Shown here one piece after another: positions 53,800-62,555 of a stretch of 64,000 nt of DNA. Each line of letters opens with the position of its first letter. Within the stretch, counting starts at the first letter, position 1. Made by a program: the position numbers and the translations under genes. This DNA is from Halosimplex salinum (lineage in GTDB: Archaea; Halobacteriota; Halobacteria; Halobacteriales; Haloarculaceae). Below the pieces are notes generated by a model. That model was not told the origin of the DNA. It made no database searches and saw nothing but the letters and a program-made list of their open reading frames with translations. The stretch spans positions 434,001 through 498,000 of the forward strand of contig NZ_QWGG01000002.1 in the NCBI RefSeq assembly GCF_003730195.1, given 5' to 3'.

Positions 53800-56043
53800 A
53801 TGACCCCGGACGGACCGCGGACGCTGACCCGTCGGAGCCTGCTCGGTGCCGTCGCAGGAACGGCGGCGCTGGCCGGCTGCGGCGCCTTCGAGCGCGACCC
53901 CGACGAGGCGACGACCGACGTTCCCGCGGATCGGGCCCGGGACCTCGCCGAACGGTTCGCCCCGACGCTCTTCTTCGACGAGGGGGAGCGGTGGTTCCCG
54001 ACGGACCCGCGGCCGTACGAGCGCGACCGCGACGGCGAGACGGTCGTCGACGGCTTCGCGGCCTTCGACGGCTACACCGCTGCGTTCGACGGGGACTCCC
54101 CGCCCGATCCGACCGTGTTCTACAACGCGGTCGCGTACGAGGACTCGCCGCTGGCGGTCGTCCAGTTCTGGTTCTACTCGGCGTTCGACCAGTTCACCAC
54201 GAACTTCCACTGGCACGACTGGGAGGTGCTGCAGGTGTTCGTCGACACGGACTCGGGCGACCCGCAGCTGTACGTCGCCAGCTCTCACTCCCGGAAGGTC
54301 CCCAACAACGAGTTCCTCGACCCGGACCCCGACCGACAGCCGCGGATCCTCTCCGAGCTGGGCTCCCATTCGAGCGCGCTGTCGGTCAACGAGACCACCG
54401 ACCGCTTCCAGCGACTCGGCGGCACCGACTTCCTCGCGGACATCACCAACAGCGCCATCGAAGGCATCGAGGACGTGGCGGAACTCCCGCTGGCCTACGG
54501 CCTCCCGCGTGACGAGGGCGGGCGGCTCCCCTTCGTCGTCCCGGAACTCGACGACGCGCCCATCTACGAACACGACCGACTCCCGTCGGTGACGGAGTCC
54601 GACCTCGTGCCGGCAGCGGCGACGATCCGGTCGTTCGACGCGCTGTCGTCGCCGCCGAGCGGTCTCCCGGAGCGCTCGACCGGGCTGGTCTTCGACGCGG
54701 CGGCCGCCGACACCGACACCGACGTCGACGCCGACGTGACGTACGACCTCGCACCGACGGCCGACCTCGAACACGTCGCCGACTTCACCGGCCCGCAACT
54801 GAGCTTCGAGTTCGCCATCCCGGGCGCGGTCGAGGACGCCGTCGCGAGTCACCTCACCGCGCCGGGGTCGCCGTGGGAGCAGGAGCGATACGAGAACCCC
54901 GCGGCCGACATCTCCGACCCGAACCACCGACAGGCGCTCGCCGACCGCTACGACGCCGTCGGCGACCCCGCCCCGATCAACACCGTCTTCGCCCGCGTCC
55001 TGGAGTCGGTCCCCTCCCCCGACGCCCCGGAGGACGAGGGCCTGACGACCGAGGAGTCGCGGGTCGAAGCGGTCGCGCTGGTCGAGAGCGACCCCGAGGC
55101 GGTCCCGACGTTCGGCGGGATCGCCGTCGCGCAGGACGTGCCCGACGGCGAACACCGACTGACGGTCAACGGCGCCGGCCTCGCACCTCACAGCGAGACG
55201 GTCGCCGTCGGCGAGGCGGCGGCGACCGACGCCTCGGCGACTGCAACCGGAACCGTCGAGGGCGACACCGAGACGGAGACCGACGACGGGACCCGGACGC
55301 CCGGTGACCATCCCGCGCCGGGCGTGACGGCCGCCGGCGTCGGCGGCGACGTGGCGCTGGTCGCCCGCGAGGACGCGACGAAACTCGCCGTCGACCCGAC
55401 CGAGAGCGACGACGACCTGACGGATTTCGCCGTCGAGGACGACTTCGCCGGGCGCCTCTACGACGCGCCGCTGTCGGGCCCCGACGCCGTCTACGTCCAC
55501 CGCGGCGGCGCCTACACGACCGAGGTCAGAGACGCCGACGACGAGATCGGTGCCGACCGCGTCAACCCCGGCGCCGAGGAGCGGGTGGACGTCGACCGCC
55601 CGCGAACGGGAAAAGCGTCGCTCGCCCGGTATCTCGCCGACGTGGCCGAAGAGACCCGAGCGGCGGTCGCGGCCGAACTCGACGCGGAGAGCGACGACGA
55701 CGGCGACGGCGACGATTCGCCGGGGCAGGGACAGGACGGCGGCGGTGGCGGTGGTGGCGAGAGCGACGACGACGGTGACGCCGGGAATTCGCTCCGCGGG
55801 TTAGTGCAGGTGCTCGAAGCCATCGCCGAGGCCGCCGAGCGGGCCGCCGAGCGCGCCGAGGCCGGCGACCGCGGGCAGGCCGACGCGAGTATCGACGCCG
55901 TGGCTTCGCGGCTGGAACGCGCGACCGAGCGACTGGAGGCGGCCCGCTCGGACCTCCCGCCGGGGCTGGCGAACGCGGCCGACAACCGCTTCGAACAGAT
56001 CGACCGGCGGTCGAAACAGGCCAGAAACTCCGAGAAGCTATAG
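53800..56043 (+). CDS. Large Tat lipoprotein with Vps62/NPP1-like HDWE region
   Basis: A 747-residue extracellular lipoprotein: Tat motif TRRSLLG and lipobox Cys27. Residues about 45-165 (RFAPTLFFDEGERWFPTDP... VVQFWFYSAF... HWHDWEVLQVFVD with HWHDWE at 137-142) resemble the Vps62/NPP1-like superfamily, in which an HDWE-type motif binds metal. Further parts: a middle domain, a small beta domain (EHRLTVNGAGLAPHSETVAV) at about 445-470, an Asp/Gly-rich linker near 630-665, and a C-terminal helical domain with Ala/Glu heptads. It stands alone. The family assignment is tentative. Confidence 0.7.
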   Translation: MTPDGPRTLTRRSLLGAVAGTAALAGCGAFERDPDEATTDVPADRARDLAERFAPTLFFDEGERWFPTDPRPYERDRDGETVVDGFAAFDGYTAAFDGDSPPDPTVFYNAVAYEDSPLAVVQFWFYSAFDQFTTNFHWHDWEVLQVFVDTDSGDPQLYVASSHSRKVPNNEFLDPDPDRQPRILSELGSHSSALSVNETTDRFQRLGGTDFLADITNSAIEGIEDVAELPLAYGLPRDEGGRLPFVVPELDDAPIYEHDRLPSVTESDLVPAAATIRSFDALSSPPSGLPERSTGLVFDAAAADTDTDVDADVTYDLAPTADLEHVADFTGPQLSFEFAIPGAVEDAVASHLTAPGSPWEQERYENPAADISDPNHRQALADRYDAVGDPAPINTVFARVLESVPSPDAPEDEGLTTEESRVEAVALVESDPEAVPTFGGIAVAQDVPDGEHRLTVNGAGLAPHSETVAVGEAAATDASATATGTVEGDTETETDDGTRTPGDHPAPGVTAAGVGGDVALVAREDATKLAVDPTESDDDLTDFAVEDDFAGRLYDAPLSGPDAVYVHRGGAYTTEVRDADDEIGADRVNPGAEERVDVDRPRTGKASLARYLADVAEETRAAVAAELDAESDDDGDGDDSPGQGQDGGGGGGGESDDDGDAGNSLRGLVQVLEAIAEAAERAAERAEAGDRGQADASIDAVASRLERATERLEAARSDLPPGLANAADNRFEQIDRRSKQARNSEKL

Positions 56044-56085
56044 AGCGGTCGTGGCCGACGCCGCGGTACGCCGCGGCCGACCCCC

Positions 56086-56868
56086 TCACTCCGCAGTCGA
56101 ATCGGATTCGGTGTCCGGGTCGGACTCCGCGGCCGGATCGGACGCGACGGCTTCACCCTCCTCATCCTCTTCCTCGTCTTCTTCCTCGTTTCTGCGGACG
56201 ACGAGCACGGGGCCGACCGTCTCGCTCGCGACGCGCTCGGCCTCGTCGCCGAAGAGGAACGACCTGAGCGACGGCGCCGCCTCGCCCATGACGACGGCGT
56301 CGTGACCCGGCGCCGCGTCGACGAGCGAGTCGAACGGTGCGCCGGTCACGTGCTCCGTCTCGACGGCGATACCGGCCTCGCGGAGCGCCGCCGCGCCGTC
56401 GTCGAGGGCGGTCTGTTCCGTCTCGCCCTCGTCGTCGGAGGCGAAGAAGAGCGTCACCTCGATGTCGCGGTCGCCGACCAGTTCGGTGACGAACGCCGTG
56501 ATGCGGTCGACGGCCACGTCGCCGATCACCGGGACGAGCAGCCGCTCGACCGGTCCGGTCGCGCCGGTGACGGCGAACGCGTCTGCGCCGGTCTCCTCGG
56601 CGACGCGCTGGATCGACTTCTCCCGGTCGTGCGTGAACACGAGGCGCCGCTCGGCCGCGCCCCCGGCGGTCGCGAACTCCTCGGTCACGTCGTCGAGCGC
56701 CTCGTTCGCCCGGTCCTCGTACTGGAGCCTGGCCTGGTCGGGCGGCGTCTGCTCGGGCAGGACGTGATAGCCCAGGACCGTCACGTCGACGGTCCCCAGC
56801 AGGTCTATCAGCCCCGGGGAGACGGTGTCCCCCTCCAGTATCGCCAGCGACACGAGGACGCGAGTCAT
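56086..56868 (-). CDS. Tandem universal stress protein
   Basis: A 260-residue protein with two Usp-like halves (about 1-110 and 125-225) and an acidic C-terminal tail of about 35 residues with runs of Glu and Asp. It overlaps the end of the upstream APC permease gene by four bases (ATGA). Usp proteins coupled to amino acid permeases are common in haloarchaea and may regulate transport. Confidence 0.85.
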   Translation of the reverse strand: MTRVLVSLAILEGDTVSPGLIDLLGTVDVTVLGYHVLPEQTPPDQARLQYEDRANEALDDVTEEFATAGGAAERRLVFTHDREKSIQRVAEETGADAFAVTGATGPVERLLVPVIGDVAVDRITAFVTELVGDRDIEVTLFFASDDEGETEQTALDDGAAALREAGIAVETEHVTGAPFDSLVDAAPGHDAVVMGEAAPSLRSFLFGDEAERVASETVGPVLVVRRNEEEDEEEDEEGEAVASDPAAESDPDTESDSTAE

Positions 56869-58337
56869 AGTGCTCCCCTCAGGCTAACGTCGCGAGCGTA
56901 ATAGAAGTACCAGGCCGCGCTGGCGAGCATCACCGCGAGCCCGATGACCTGTGATATCCGTTGCATGAAGCCGATGAGCGCGAAACTCGACAGCGCGCCC
57001 AGTATCGGCACGACGGGGTAGCCGGGCACCCGGAAGTCGGGGTCGTACCACTCCGGTTCGTCTCGGCGGAGCATCAGGAGGGCCACGCACATCAGCCCGT
57101 AGAGGATGAGGTGCAGGAAAGAGGCGACCTCCGCGAGGACCTCGACCTCCCCGGTCGCGACGAGCACGAGCACCGGCCCGCCGGCCAGCCCCAGCGCGAC
57201 GTGGGGCGTGCCGTACTTGAGGTTGATACGACTGGCACCCCGCGGGAGCAGGGCGTCGCGGGAGACGGCGTAGATCGCTCTCGACGTGCTCAGGATCGAG
57301 GCGTTCGCGCTGGACATCGTCGCCAGCAGGCCGCCGAAGACGATGGCGAGCGCGCCCGCGCCGCCGAGGTAGTGCCGACCCACGTCGACCATCGCCGTCT
57401 CGCCGAGTTCGGCGAGGCGGGCGCTCTCGAACGCGCTCGTCGCGACGAACACCGTCACGACGTACAGGACGCCGACGATGACGACCGACCCGACCATCGC
57501 CAGCGGGAGGTTCCGTCCCGGTTGCTTCATCTCGCCGGCGACCGTCGCGACCTGCGCGAACCCCAGATAGGAGGTAAACACCAGCGCCGCGGTCGTCAGG
57601 ACCGACACCGGACCGAACGGCATGAACCGTTCGGGAGCGCTCGCCGTGCCGACCACGCCCAGCGCGTCGAGGCTGCCGTACAGGAGAAACACCGTGAGGA
57701 TCGAGAGGAGGAGCGCGACGACACCGTTCTGGAGTTTGGCGGCGTTCTCCGTGCCGGTGACGTTCAGGACGGTGAAGCCGGCGCCGAACAGCAGGGCGAT
57801 CGGGATGACGAGGCCGCTGCCGACGGTGACTCCGATCTCGGCGAGCGTGTCGACGGCGTAGTAGCCGAAGCCGACGAGGTAGAAGGCGGTCGCGAACACG
57901 AGCCCGAACCACAGCGAGAGGCCGACGACCGTCCCCGCGAGCGTGCCCAGGCCGCGGGAGATGAAGTAGTAGCCGCCGCCGCTTTTCGGCATCGCCGTCG
58001 CGAGTTCCGAAGTGGGGAGCGCGACCAGCAGCGCGACGACCGCGCCGATGGCGAACGACCCCGCCGCGGCCGGGCCGGCCTCTCCCGCCGCCAGGCCCGG
58101 GAAGACGAAGATACCCGCGCCGATCATCGTCCCGATACCGATCGCGAGGCCGCCCGTGAGGCCGAGCGTCCGTTCCAGCTCGGCGTCGTCGGTGATCGTC
58201 GCTTCCTCGGTCTCGACTGTCTCCTCGACGATCGGCGCCTCGCCCTCGACGTTCGTCCCTCCGGGGAGGTTGCCGTCGGTCGCTTGGCCGTCCACCTCGC
58301 TCCCGGCGCCCGGTCCGTCCTGTGTGTCCCTGCTCAC
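56865..58337 (-). CDS. APC-family amino acid permease
   Basis: A 490-residue transporter: a 55-residue acidic N-terminus, then 12 membrane helices. [16 protein letters not shown] in helix 1 is the substrate-binding hallmark of the APC superfamily. GTG 58337 is the start. It is translated together with the tandem Usp protein. The amino acid carried is unknown. Confidence 0.9.
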   Translation of the reverse strand: MSRDTQDGPGAGSEVDGQATDGNLPGGTNVEGEAPIVEETVETEEATITDDAELERTLGLTGGLAIGIGTMIGAGIFVFPGLAAGEAGPAAAGSFAIGAVVALLVALPTSELATAMPKSGGGYYFISRGLGTLAGTVVGLSLWFGLVFATAFYLVGFGYYAVDTLAEIGVTVGSGLVIPIALLFGAGFTVLNVTGTENAAKLQNGVVALLLSILTVFLLYGSLDALGVVGTASAPERFMPFGPVSVLTTAALVFTSYLGFAQVATVAGEMKQPGRNLPLAMVGSVVIVGVLYVVTVFVATSAFESARLAELGETAMVDVGRHYLGGAGALAIVFGGLLATMSSANASILSTSRAIYAVSRDALLPRGASRINLKYGTPHVALGLAGGPVLVLVATGEVEVLAEVASFLHLILYGLMCVALLMLRRDEPEWYDPDFRVPGYPVVPILGALSSFALIGFMQRISQVIGLAVMLASAAWYFYYARDVSLRGAL

Positions 58338-58448
58338 ACGTCAGCAATCAGCCGCCGGATACAAAGGTCTACAGGCGTCCCGCGCGCCGTCAGCCCGGGA
58401 TCGCTCGGGCGGGGCCGGCGGGTCGCTCAGGTGAGGCCGCCGGCTCGC

Positions 58449-59675
58449 TCAGGCGACCCCTGCCTCGCGCATGTACTCGTCCAGACGCTCGGCGATCGCC
58501 CGGGCGAACTCCTCGTCGTTGATCGCGGCGTCGATCTCGATCAGTTCGATCCCCTCGTCGAGGTGGTCCCGGAGCGCGTCGAACAGCGCCGCGTCGGCCT
58601 CGGGGTCGTGGAAGTCCTCGCCCTCGACGTCGAGCATCGAGACGCCGTCGAGCGGGAGCGCGAGCGCCGTCGGCCCGGTCGCGTCGTTCAGTTTCGCGGC
58701 GATGATTTCCCCGAGTTCGGCGTTCTCCTCGGGCGTCGTCCGCATGAGCGTCACCTGCGGGTTGTGGACGTGGAACTCGCGCCCCTCGAACTCCTCGGGG
58801 ACCGAGTCGCGCGGCCCGAAGTTCACCATGTCCAGCGCGCCGACGGAGACGACCTGCGGGATCCCCGCCTCGGCGGCGGCGTCGAGACGCTCCGGACCGG
58901 CGCTCAGGACGCCGCCGACGAGTTCGTCCGCCCGCTCGGTCGTGGTGACGTCGAGGACGCCGTCGATGACGCCCTCCTCGATCAGCGACTCCATGGCCCT
59001 GCCGCCGGTTCCCGTCGCGTGGAAGACGATGGTCTCGTATCCCCGGTCCTCGAGGTACCCGCGGGCGGTCTGGACGCACGGCGTCGTGACGCCGAACATC
59101 GTGATGCCGACCGTCGGCCGGTCTTCGACCTCGACGTCCGGTTCGTTGGCGACCATCCCGACGACGGCGAGCGCGGCGTTGGAGATGACCCGTCGGGAGA
59201 GCCGATTCAGTCCCTCGACGTCCGCGACGGAGTACAGCATCATGATGTCACGAGCGCCGACGTAGGGCTCGGTGTCGCCCGAAGCCATCGTGGAGACCAT
59301 CACCTTCGGGACGCCGACCGGCAGTTCCCGCATCGCCGCGGTCGCGATGGACGTGTTCCCCGACCCGCCGAGGCCGAGGACCGCGTCCAGCACGCCCTCC
59401 TCGTGGAGTCGCACGGCGACGGCGGCCGCGCCCTCACCCATCGCTTCGGTGGCCTCGCCGCGGTCGCCCGCCTCGCGGAGCGCGTCGATGGTCGTCCCGT
59501 CGGCCTCGGCGACCTCGCCGGCGGACGTGTCCGGTTCGAACTCGGGTTCGCCCATGATTCCGACGTCGACGACGTGGACGTCGAGGCCCTGGGCCTCGAT
59601 CACGTCGCGGGCGAACGCGATCTCCTCGCCTTTCGTGTCGAGCGTCCCGACGATGACGACGCTCACGGTCGCCAC
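58449..59675 (-). CDS. Tm-1-like N-terminal (UPF0261) protein
   Basis: A 408-residue protein matching the N-terminal half of plant Tm-1 (UPF0261): VVIVGTLDTKGEEIAFARDVI at the start, LGLGGSGNTSIATAAMR, and TMFGVTTPCVQ. In plants and fungi this region is fused to a TIM-barrel domain; here that domain is the separate gene upstream (59731-60564). GTG 59675 is the start. Tm-1 half-proteins bind ATP; the native reaction is not known. Likely part of a catabolic or stress pathway with its partner. Confidence 0.88.
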   Translation of the reverse strand: MATVSVVIVGTLDTKGEEIAFARDVIEAQGLDVHVVDVGIMGEPEFEPDTSAGEVAEADGTTIDALREAGDRGEATEAMGEGAAAVAVRLHEEGVLDAVLGLGGSGNTSIATAAMRELPVGVPKVMVSTMASGDTEPYVGARDIMMLYSVADVEGLNRLSRRVISNAALAVVGMVANEPDVEVEDRPTVGITMFGVTTPCVQTARGYLEDRGYETIVFHATGTGGRAMESLIEEGVIDGVLDVTTTERADELVGGVLSAGPERLDAAAEAGIPQVVSVGALDMVNFGPRDSVPEEFEGREFHVHNPQVTLMRTTPEENAELGEIIAAKLNDATGPTALALPLDGVSMLDVEGEDFHDPEADAALFDALRDHLDEGIELIEIDAAINDEEFARAIAERLDEYMREAGVA

Positions 59676-59730
59676 CCCCGGGATCGGGCGAGGGCCGTCG
59701 CCGGCCGCGAACGGGTTCGAGTCGGGGCCA

Positions 59731-60564
59731 TCAGAAGTCGATCTCCTTGAAATCGCGGGCCTGGTTCTCGATGGCCTCCTCGGTGGGCAGGCGTTCGATA
59801 CTGGACGCGCCGAAGAACCCGATCACGCCTTCGGTGTTGTCGAGGACGTACTCCGCGTCGTCGGGCCAGGCGATCGGCCCGCCGTGGCAGATCACCATAA
59901 CGTCCTCGTTCACCGCTTTCGCCGCGTCGCAGTGGGACTGCACCCGCTCGGCGGCGGTCTCCAGGTCCAGCGCGGTCTCGGCGCCGATGTCGCCCGACGT
60001 GGTCAGTCCCATGTGGGAGACGACCACGTCCGCGCCGGCCTCCGTCATCGCTCGCGCCTGCTCCTCCGAGAAGACGTACGGGCAGGTGAGCATCCCCTGC
60101 TCGCTCGCCTCGCGGATCATCTCGACCTCCTCGTCGTAGCCCATCCCCGTCTCCTCCAGGTTCTGCCGGAACCCGCTGTCCTCGTCGATGAGCCCGACGG
60201 TCGGGAAGTTCTGCACGCCGGAGAACCCCCTGCGCTTGAGGTCCTCGATGAAGACGTTCATGTCCCTGAACGGATCCGTTCCGTTGACGCCGGCGAGTAC
60301 GGGCGTGTCCTCGACGACCGGCAACACCTCGTGTCCCATCTCGACGACGATCTCGTTGGCGTCGCCGTAGGGCAAGAGGCCGGCCAGCGATCCCCGGCCG
60401 TTCATCCGGTAGCGCCCGGAGTTGTAGATGATCAGCAGGTCGACGCCGCCGCGCTCCGCGAACTTCGCCGAGATCCCCGTTCCCGCCCCCGCGCCGATGA
60501 CTGGTTCGCCGCTTTCGACGACCGATTCGAGTCGCTCCAGGGAGTCCGCACGGCTGATTTTCAT
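59731..60564 (-). CDS. Tm-1 C-terminal-type TIM-barrel (PEP hydrolase family) protein
   Basis: A 277-residue TIM barrel of the phosphoenolpyruvate hydrolase-like family: IGAGAGTGISAKFAE, IIYNSGRYRMNGRGSLAGLLPYGDAN, and VICHGGPIAWPDD are family signatures. It precedes UPF0261 by 55 bases on the same strand, the split counterpart of a Tm-1 fusion. ATG 60564 is chosen at MKISRAD. Function not established. Confidence 0.85.
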   Translation of the reverse strand: MKISRADSLERLESVVESGEPVIGAGAGTGISAKFAERGGVDLLIIYNSGRYRMNGRGSLAGLLPYGDANEIVVEMGHEVLPVVEDTPVLAGVNGTDPFRDMNVFIEDLKRRGFSGVQNFPTVGLIDEDSGFRQNLEETGMGYDEEVEMIREASEQGMLTCPYVFSEEQARAMTEAGADVVVSHMGLTTSGDIGAETALDLETAAERVQSHCDAAKAVNEDVMVICHGGPIAWPDDAEYVLDNTEGVIGFFGASSIERLPTEEAIENQARDFKEIDF

Positions 60565-60607
60565 GGTACGTGTCCACACACGAAGAAGCCCCTAATCAAT
60601 ATGTTGT

Positions 60608-60662
60608 GCAGCTATCCGGTTCACGCCCCGTCGCGGTGACGGGATAGTACCCGGATAGTTGC
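60608..60662. promoter_or_regulatory. Symmetrical two-tier dyad (55 bp) in the divergent regulatory region
   Basis: Outer arms GCAGCTATCCGG (60608-60619) and CCGGATAGTTGC (60651-60662) pair with one mismatch. Inner arms CCCGTC (60627-60632) and GACGGG (60638-60643) pair perfectly. Both dyads share the same centre at 60635. The word GGATAGT is also repeated directly (60642 and 60653). It lies just upstream of the AT-rich box (about 60589-60601) of the TIM-barrel gene and faces the cupin gene, so it is a strong operator candidate. Confidence 0.6.
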
Positions 60663-60721
60663 GGGCTCCTGCCGACCGTCCCGAATCTGCGCTTCTATAT
60701 GCGAATCTGACAGGTAGGAAC

Positions 60722-60754
60722 ATCTATACGACGGTCGTGCGAACGATCCGCACG
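60722..60754 (+). promoter_or_regulatory. Cupin promoter and start-proximal dyad
   Basis: A TATA-like ATCTATACG (about 60722-60730) lies about 33 bases before ATG 60760. A perfect dyad CGTGCG-N7-CGCACG (60736-60754) follows it and ends five bases before the start codon, where it would overlap the transcription start. Confidence 0.45.
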
Positions 60755-60759
60755 CAAGC

Positions 60760-61173
60760 ATGTCCGAGGAGTACTTCGTCGAGAGCGGGGACGTATCGAC
60801 ACAGCAGTTCGACTGGGGGACGCTCAAGTGGATGGCGACGCCCGACGTGAACGGGTCCGAGCGGCTGAGCGCGGGCGTCGTCCAGCTCGAACCGGGGGAG
60901 GGCCACGACCTCCACGAGCACCCCGACAGCGACGAGATCCTCTACTTCCTCGCGGGCGAGGGCGAGCAGACCGTCGCCGGCGATACCAGGGAGGTGTCCG
61001 CCGGGGAGATGATCTACGTCCCGGAGGGCGTCGAGCACGGGACCCGGAACACGGGGTGGGAGACGCTGAAACTGCTCGCCGTCTACGCGCCGCCCGGACC
61101 GGAGTCCGAACTGGCCGAAATGCCCGAGTGCGAGGTCCTCCCGGCCGGAGAGATTCCGGCGCGGGACGACTGA
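60760..61173 (+). CDS. Small cupin-fold protein
   Basis: A 137-residue single-domain cupin. Motif 1 (LEPGEGHDLHEHPDSDEILYFLAGEG) supplies two His and one Glu, and motif 2 (GEMIYVPEGVEHG) a further His, so a divalent metal should be bound. Small cupins beside sugar-acid genes can be isomerases, decarboxylases or ligand sensors. It is transcribed against both flanking gene sets, from the shared regulatory region with the Tm-1 pair. Confidence 0.85.
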   Translation: MSEEYFVESGDVSTQQFDWGTLKWMATPDVNGSERLSAGVVQLEPGEGHDLHEHPDSDEILYFLAGEGEQTVAGDTREVSAGEMIYVPEGVEHGTRNTGWETLKLLAVYAPPGPESELAEMPECEVLPAGEIPARDD

Positions 61174-61244
61174 CGCCGGAGCGCCGGTGCGGACGCGGTC
61201 GGCGGGTCAGACGCGGTCGGTGAGACTGACGCGGTCGCTGTGCC

Positions 61245-62555
61245 TCAGTACGGGTCGGGTTCGAGCGTACCGTCCTCGAACGCCAGCGGCCCGAGTTCGC
61301 CGACGGTCACGTCCGGCCGCTCGCGCAGTTCGTCGGCGACCGGTTCGGAGACGACCAGCGAATCGGGTTCCATCGTACTCGGGATGCGCGCGACCCGCAG
61401 TTCGCTCGGGTCCGCGACGCCCGTGGTCGAACACGAGAGCAGGAGCGCGGTGGCGTCGTCGGGGACGACGAAGGGCAGTTTCGCCCGCCGCGGTTCGCCG
61501 CTCGTGACGATGTTGACGTACGTGTCCTCGAAGTCCACGTCGGCCACGAGGCCGCGGTGGACGAAGTCGGCGAGACCGATCCCGACGGCGTTGCCGTGCG
61601 AGGGGTCGGTCAGCGACCGGGCGTAGACGCGGGTTATCGACGGCGAGTCGGGTTCGGCCTCGCCGTGGAAGTCGTAGCGGCCGAGGACGTTCGTGTCCAT
61701 CCCGGTCCCGGACACGTCTTTCCCCATCGCGTCGACGACGAGCAGGTCGAGGTCGTCGACGGGGAGTTTCGGCAGGTGTTCGCGAGCGAGGTCGAGGAGT
61801 TCCGGTTCGCGGTCGAGCACGGCCGCGGCGTCGATCCCCTCGACGTGCGCGGTGCGGTGGGCGGCGTTCTCGACGAGCGCGAGGCCGCCCACGACGGGCG
61901 TCTCGCGGCGCAGGACCTCGTAGCGGTCGGCGATCACGTCGGCGAAGTCGGTCGCGATGGCGGCGTTGTGCAGCGACTCGGCACCGCGGTGTTTTCCGAG
62001 GCCGATCACGGCCATCTTCGCGAGGCCACTCTCCACGTCGCCGCGGAAGTCGGTGTGCGGTTTGACGCGATTGGCGAGCAAGATGGCGTCCGCTTCGAGC
62101 GCGTCCTCCGCGGCGTACACCGGCCGACCGAGGTCGTCCTCGCCGACCGCCTCGATGGCCATCGACGACCTGATCTCGCACCCCAGCGCTTCGGGCGTCA
62201 TCCCGAGCGCCGCGAGCGTCTCGCGCTGACCCGCCGCGGTCGCGCCGCCGTGGCTCCCCATCGCGGGGATCACGAACGGCTCGAACCCCCGCTCCCGGAG
62301 GCGGTCGACGGCCGCCGCGAGCACGGCGGCGATGTCGTGGATCCCCCTGCTCCCGGCCGTGACGGCGACGGTCGACCCCGCGTCGAGGTCGTCGAACCCG
62401 TCGATGGCGTCGACGGCCGCTCTGGTCGCCGCGCTCACGTCGTCGACGGACTCCGGGTTCCGCTCGCGGCGGGCGACGGCGAACTCGGGGAGGTCGTCGC
62501 TCGTGTACTCGCTGGCGCTCCGTAGCGCGTCGGCGTCGGGAAAGTCGAGGGTCAT
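61245..62555 (-). CDS. LarA-type nickel-pincer racemase/epimerase homologue
   Basis: A 436-residue protein of the lactate racemase (LarA/DUF2088) superfamily. Candidate active-site residues line up with those of LarA: Arg70, His102 (MGSHGG), His167 (KPHTDF), Lys180 and His196. The spacing 167-180-196 equals LarA 174-184-200 with a three-residue insertion. It should thus bind the nickel pincer cofactor and act on a 2-hydroxy acid. It overlaps the upstream pdxA-like gene by four bases and forms one operon with it and the DUF1537 kinase. Confidence 0.82.
   Translation of the reverse strand: MTLDFPDADALRSASEYTSDDLPEFAVARRERNPESVDDVSAATRAAVDAIDGFDDLDAGSTVAVTAGSRGIHDIAAVLAAAVDRLRERGFEPFVIPAMGSHGGATAAGQRETLAALGMTPEALGCEIRSSMAIEAVGEDDLGRPVYAAEDALEADAILLANRVKPHTDFRGDVESGLAKMAVIGLGKHRGAESLHNAAIATDFADVIADRYEVLRRETPVVGGLALVENAAHRTAHVEGIDAAAVLDREPELLDLAREHLPKLPVDDLDLLVVDAMGKDVSGTGMDTNVLGRYDFHGEAEPDSPSITRVYARSLTDPSHGNAVGIGLADFVHRGLVADVDFEDTYVNIVTSGEPRRAKLPFVVPDDATALLLSCSTTGVADPSELRVARIPSTMEPDSLVVSEPVADELRERPDVTVGELGPLAFEDGTLEPDPY

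Noticed and set aside
52306-55500. A 1064-codon open frame on the minus strand across the PiT and lipoprotein genes
   Set aside because: It overlaps two well supported genes in other frames and is low-complexity Arg-rich sequence.
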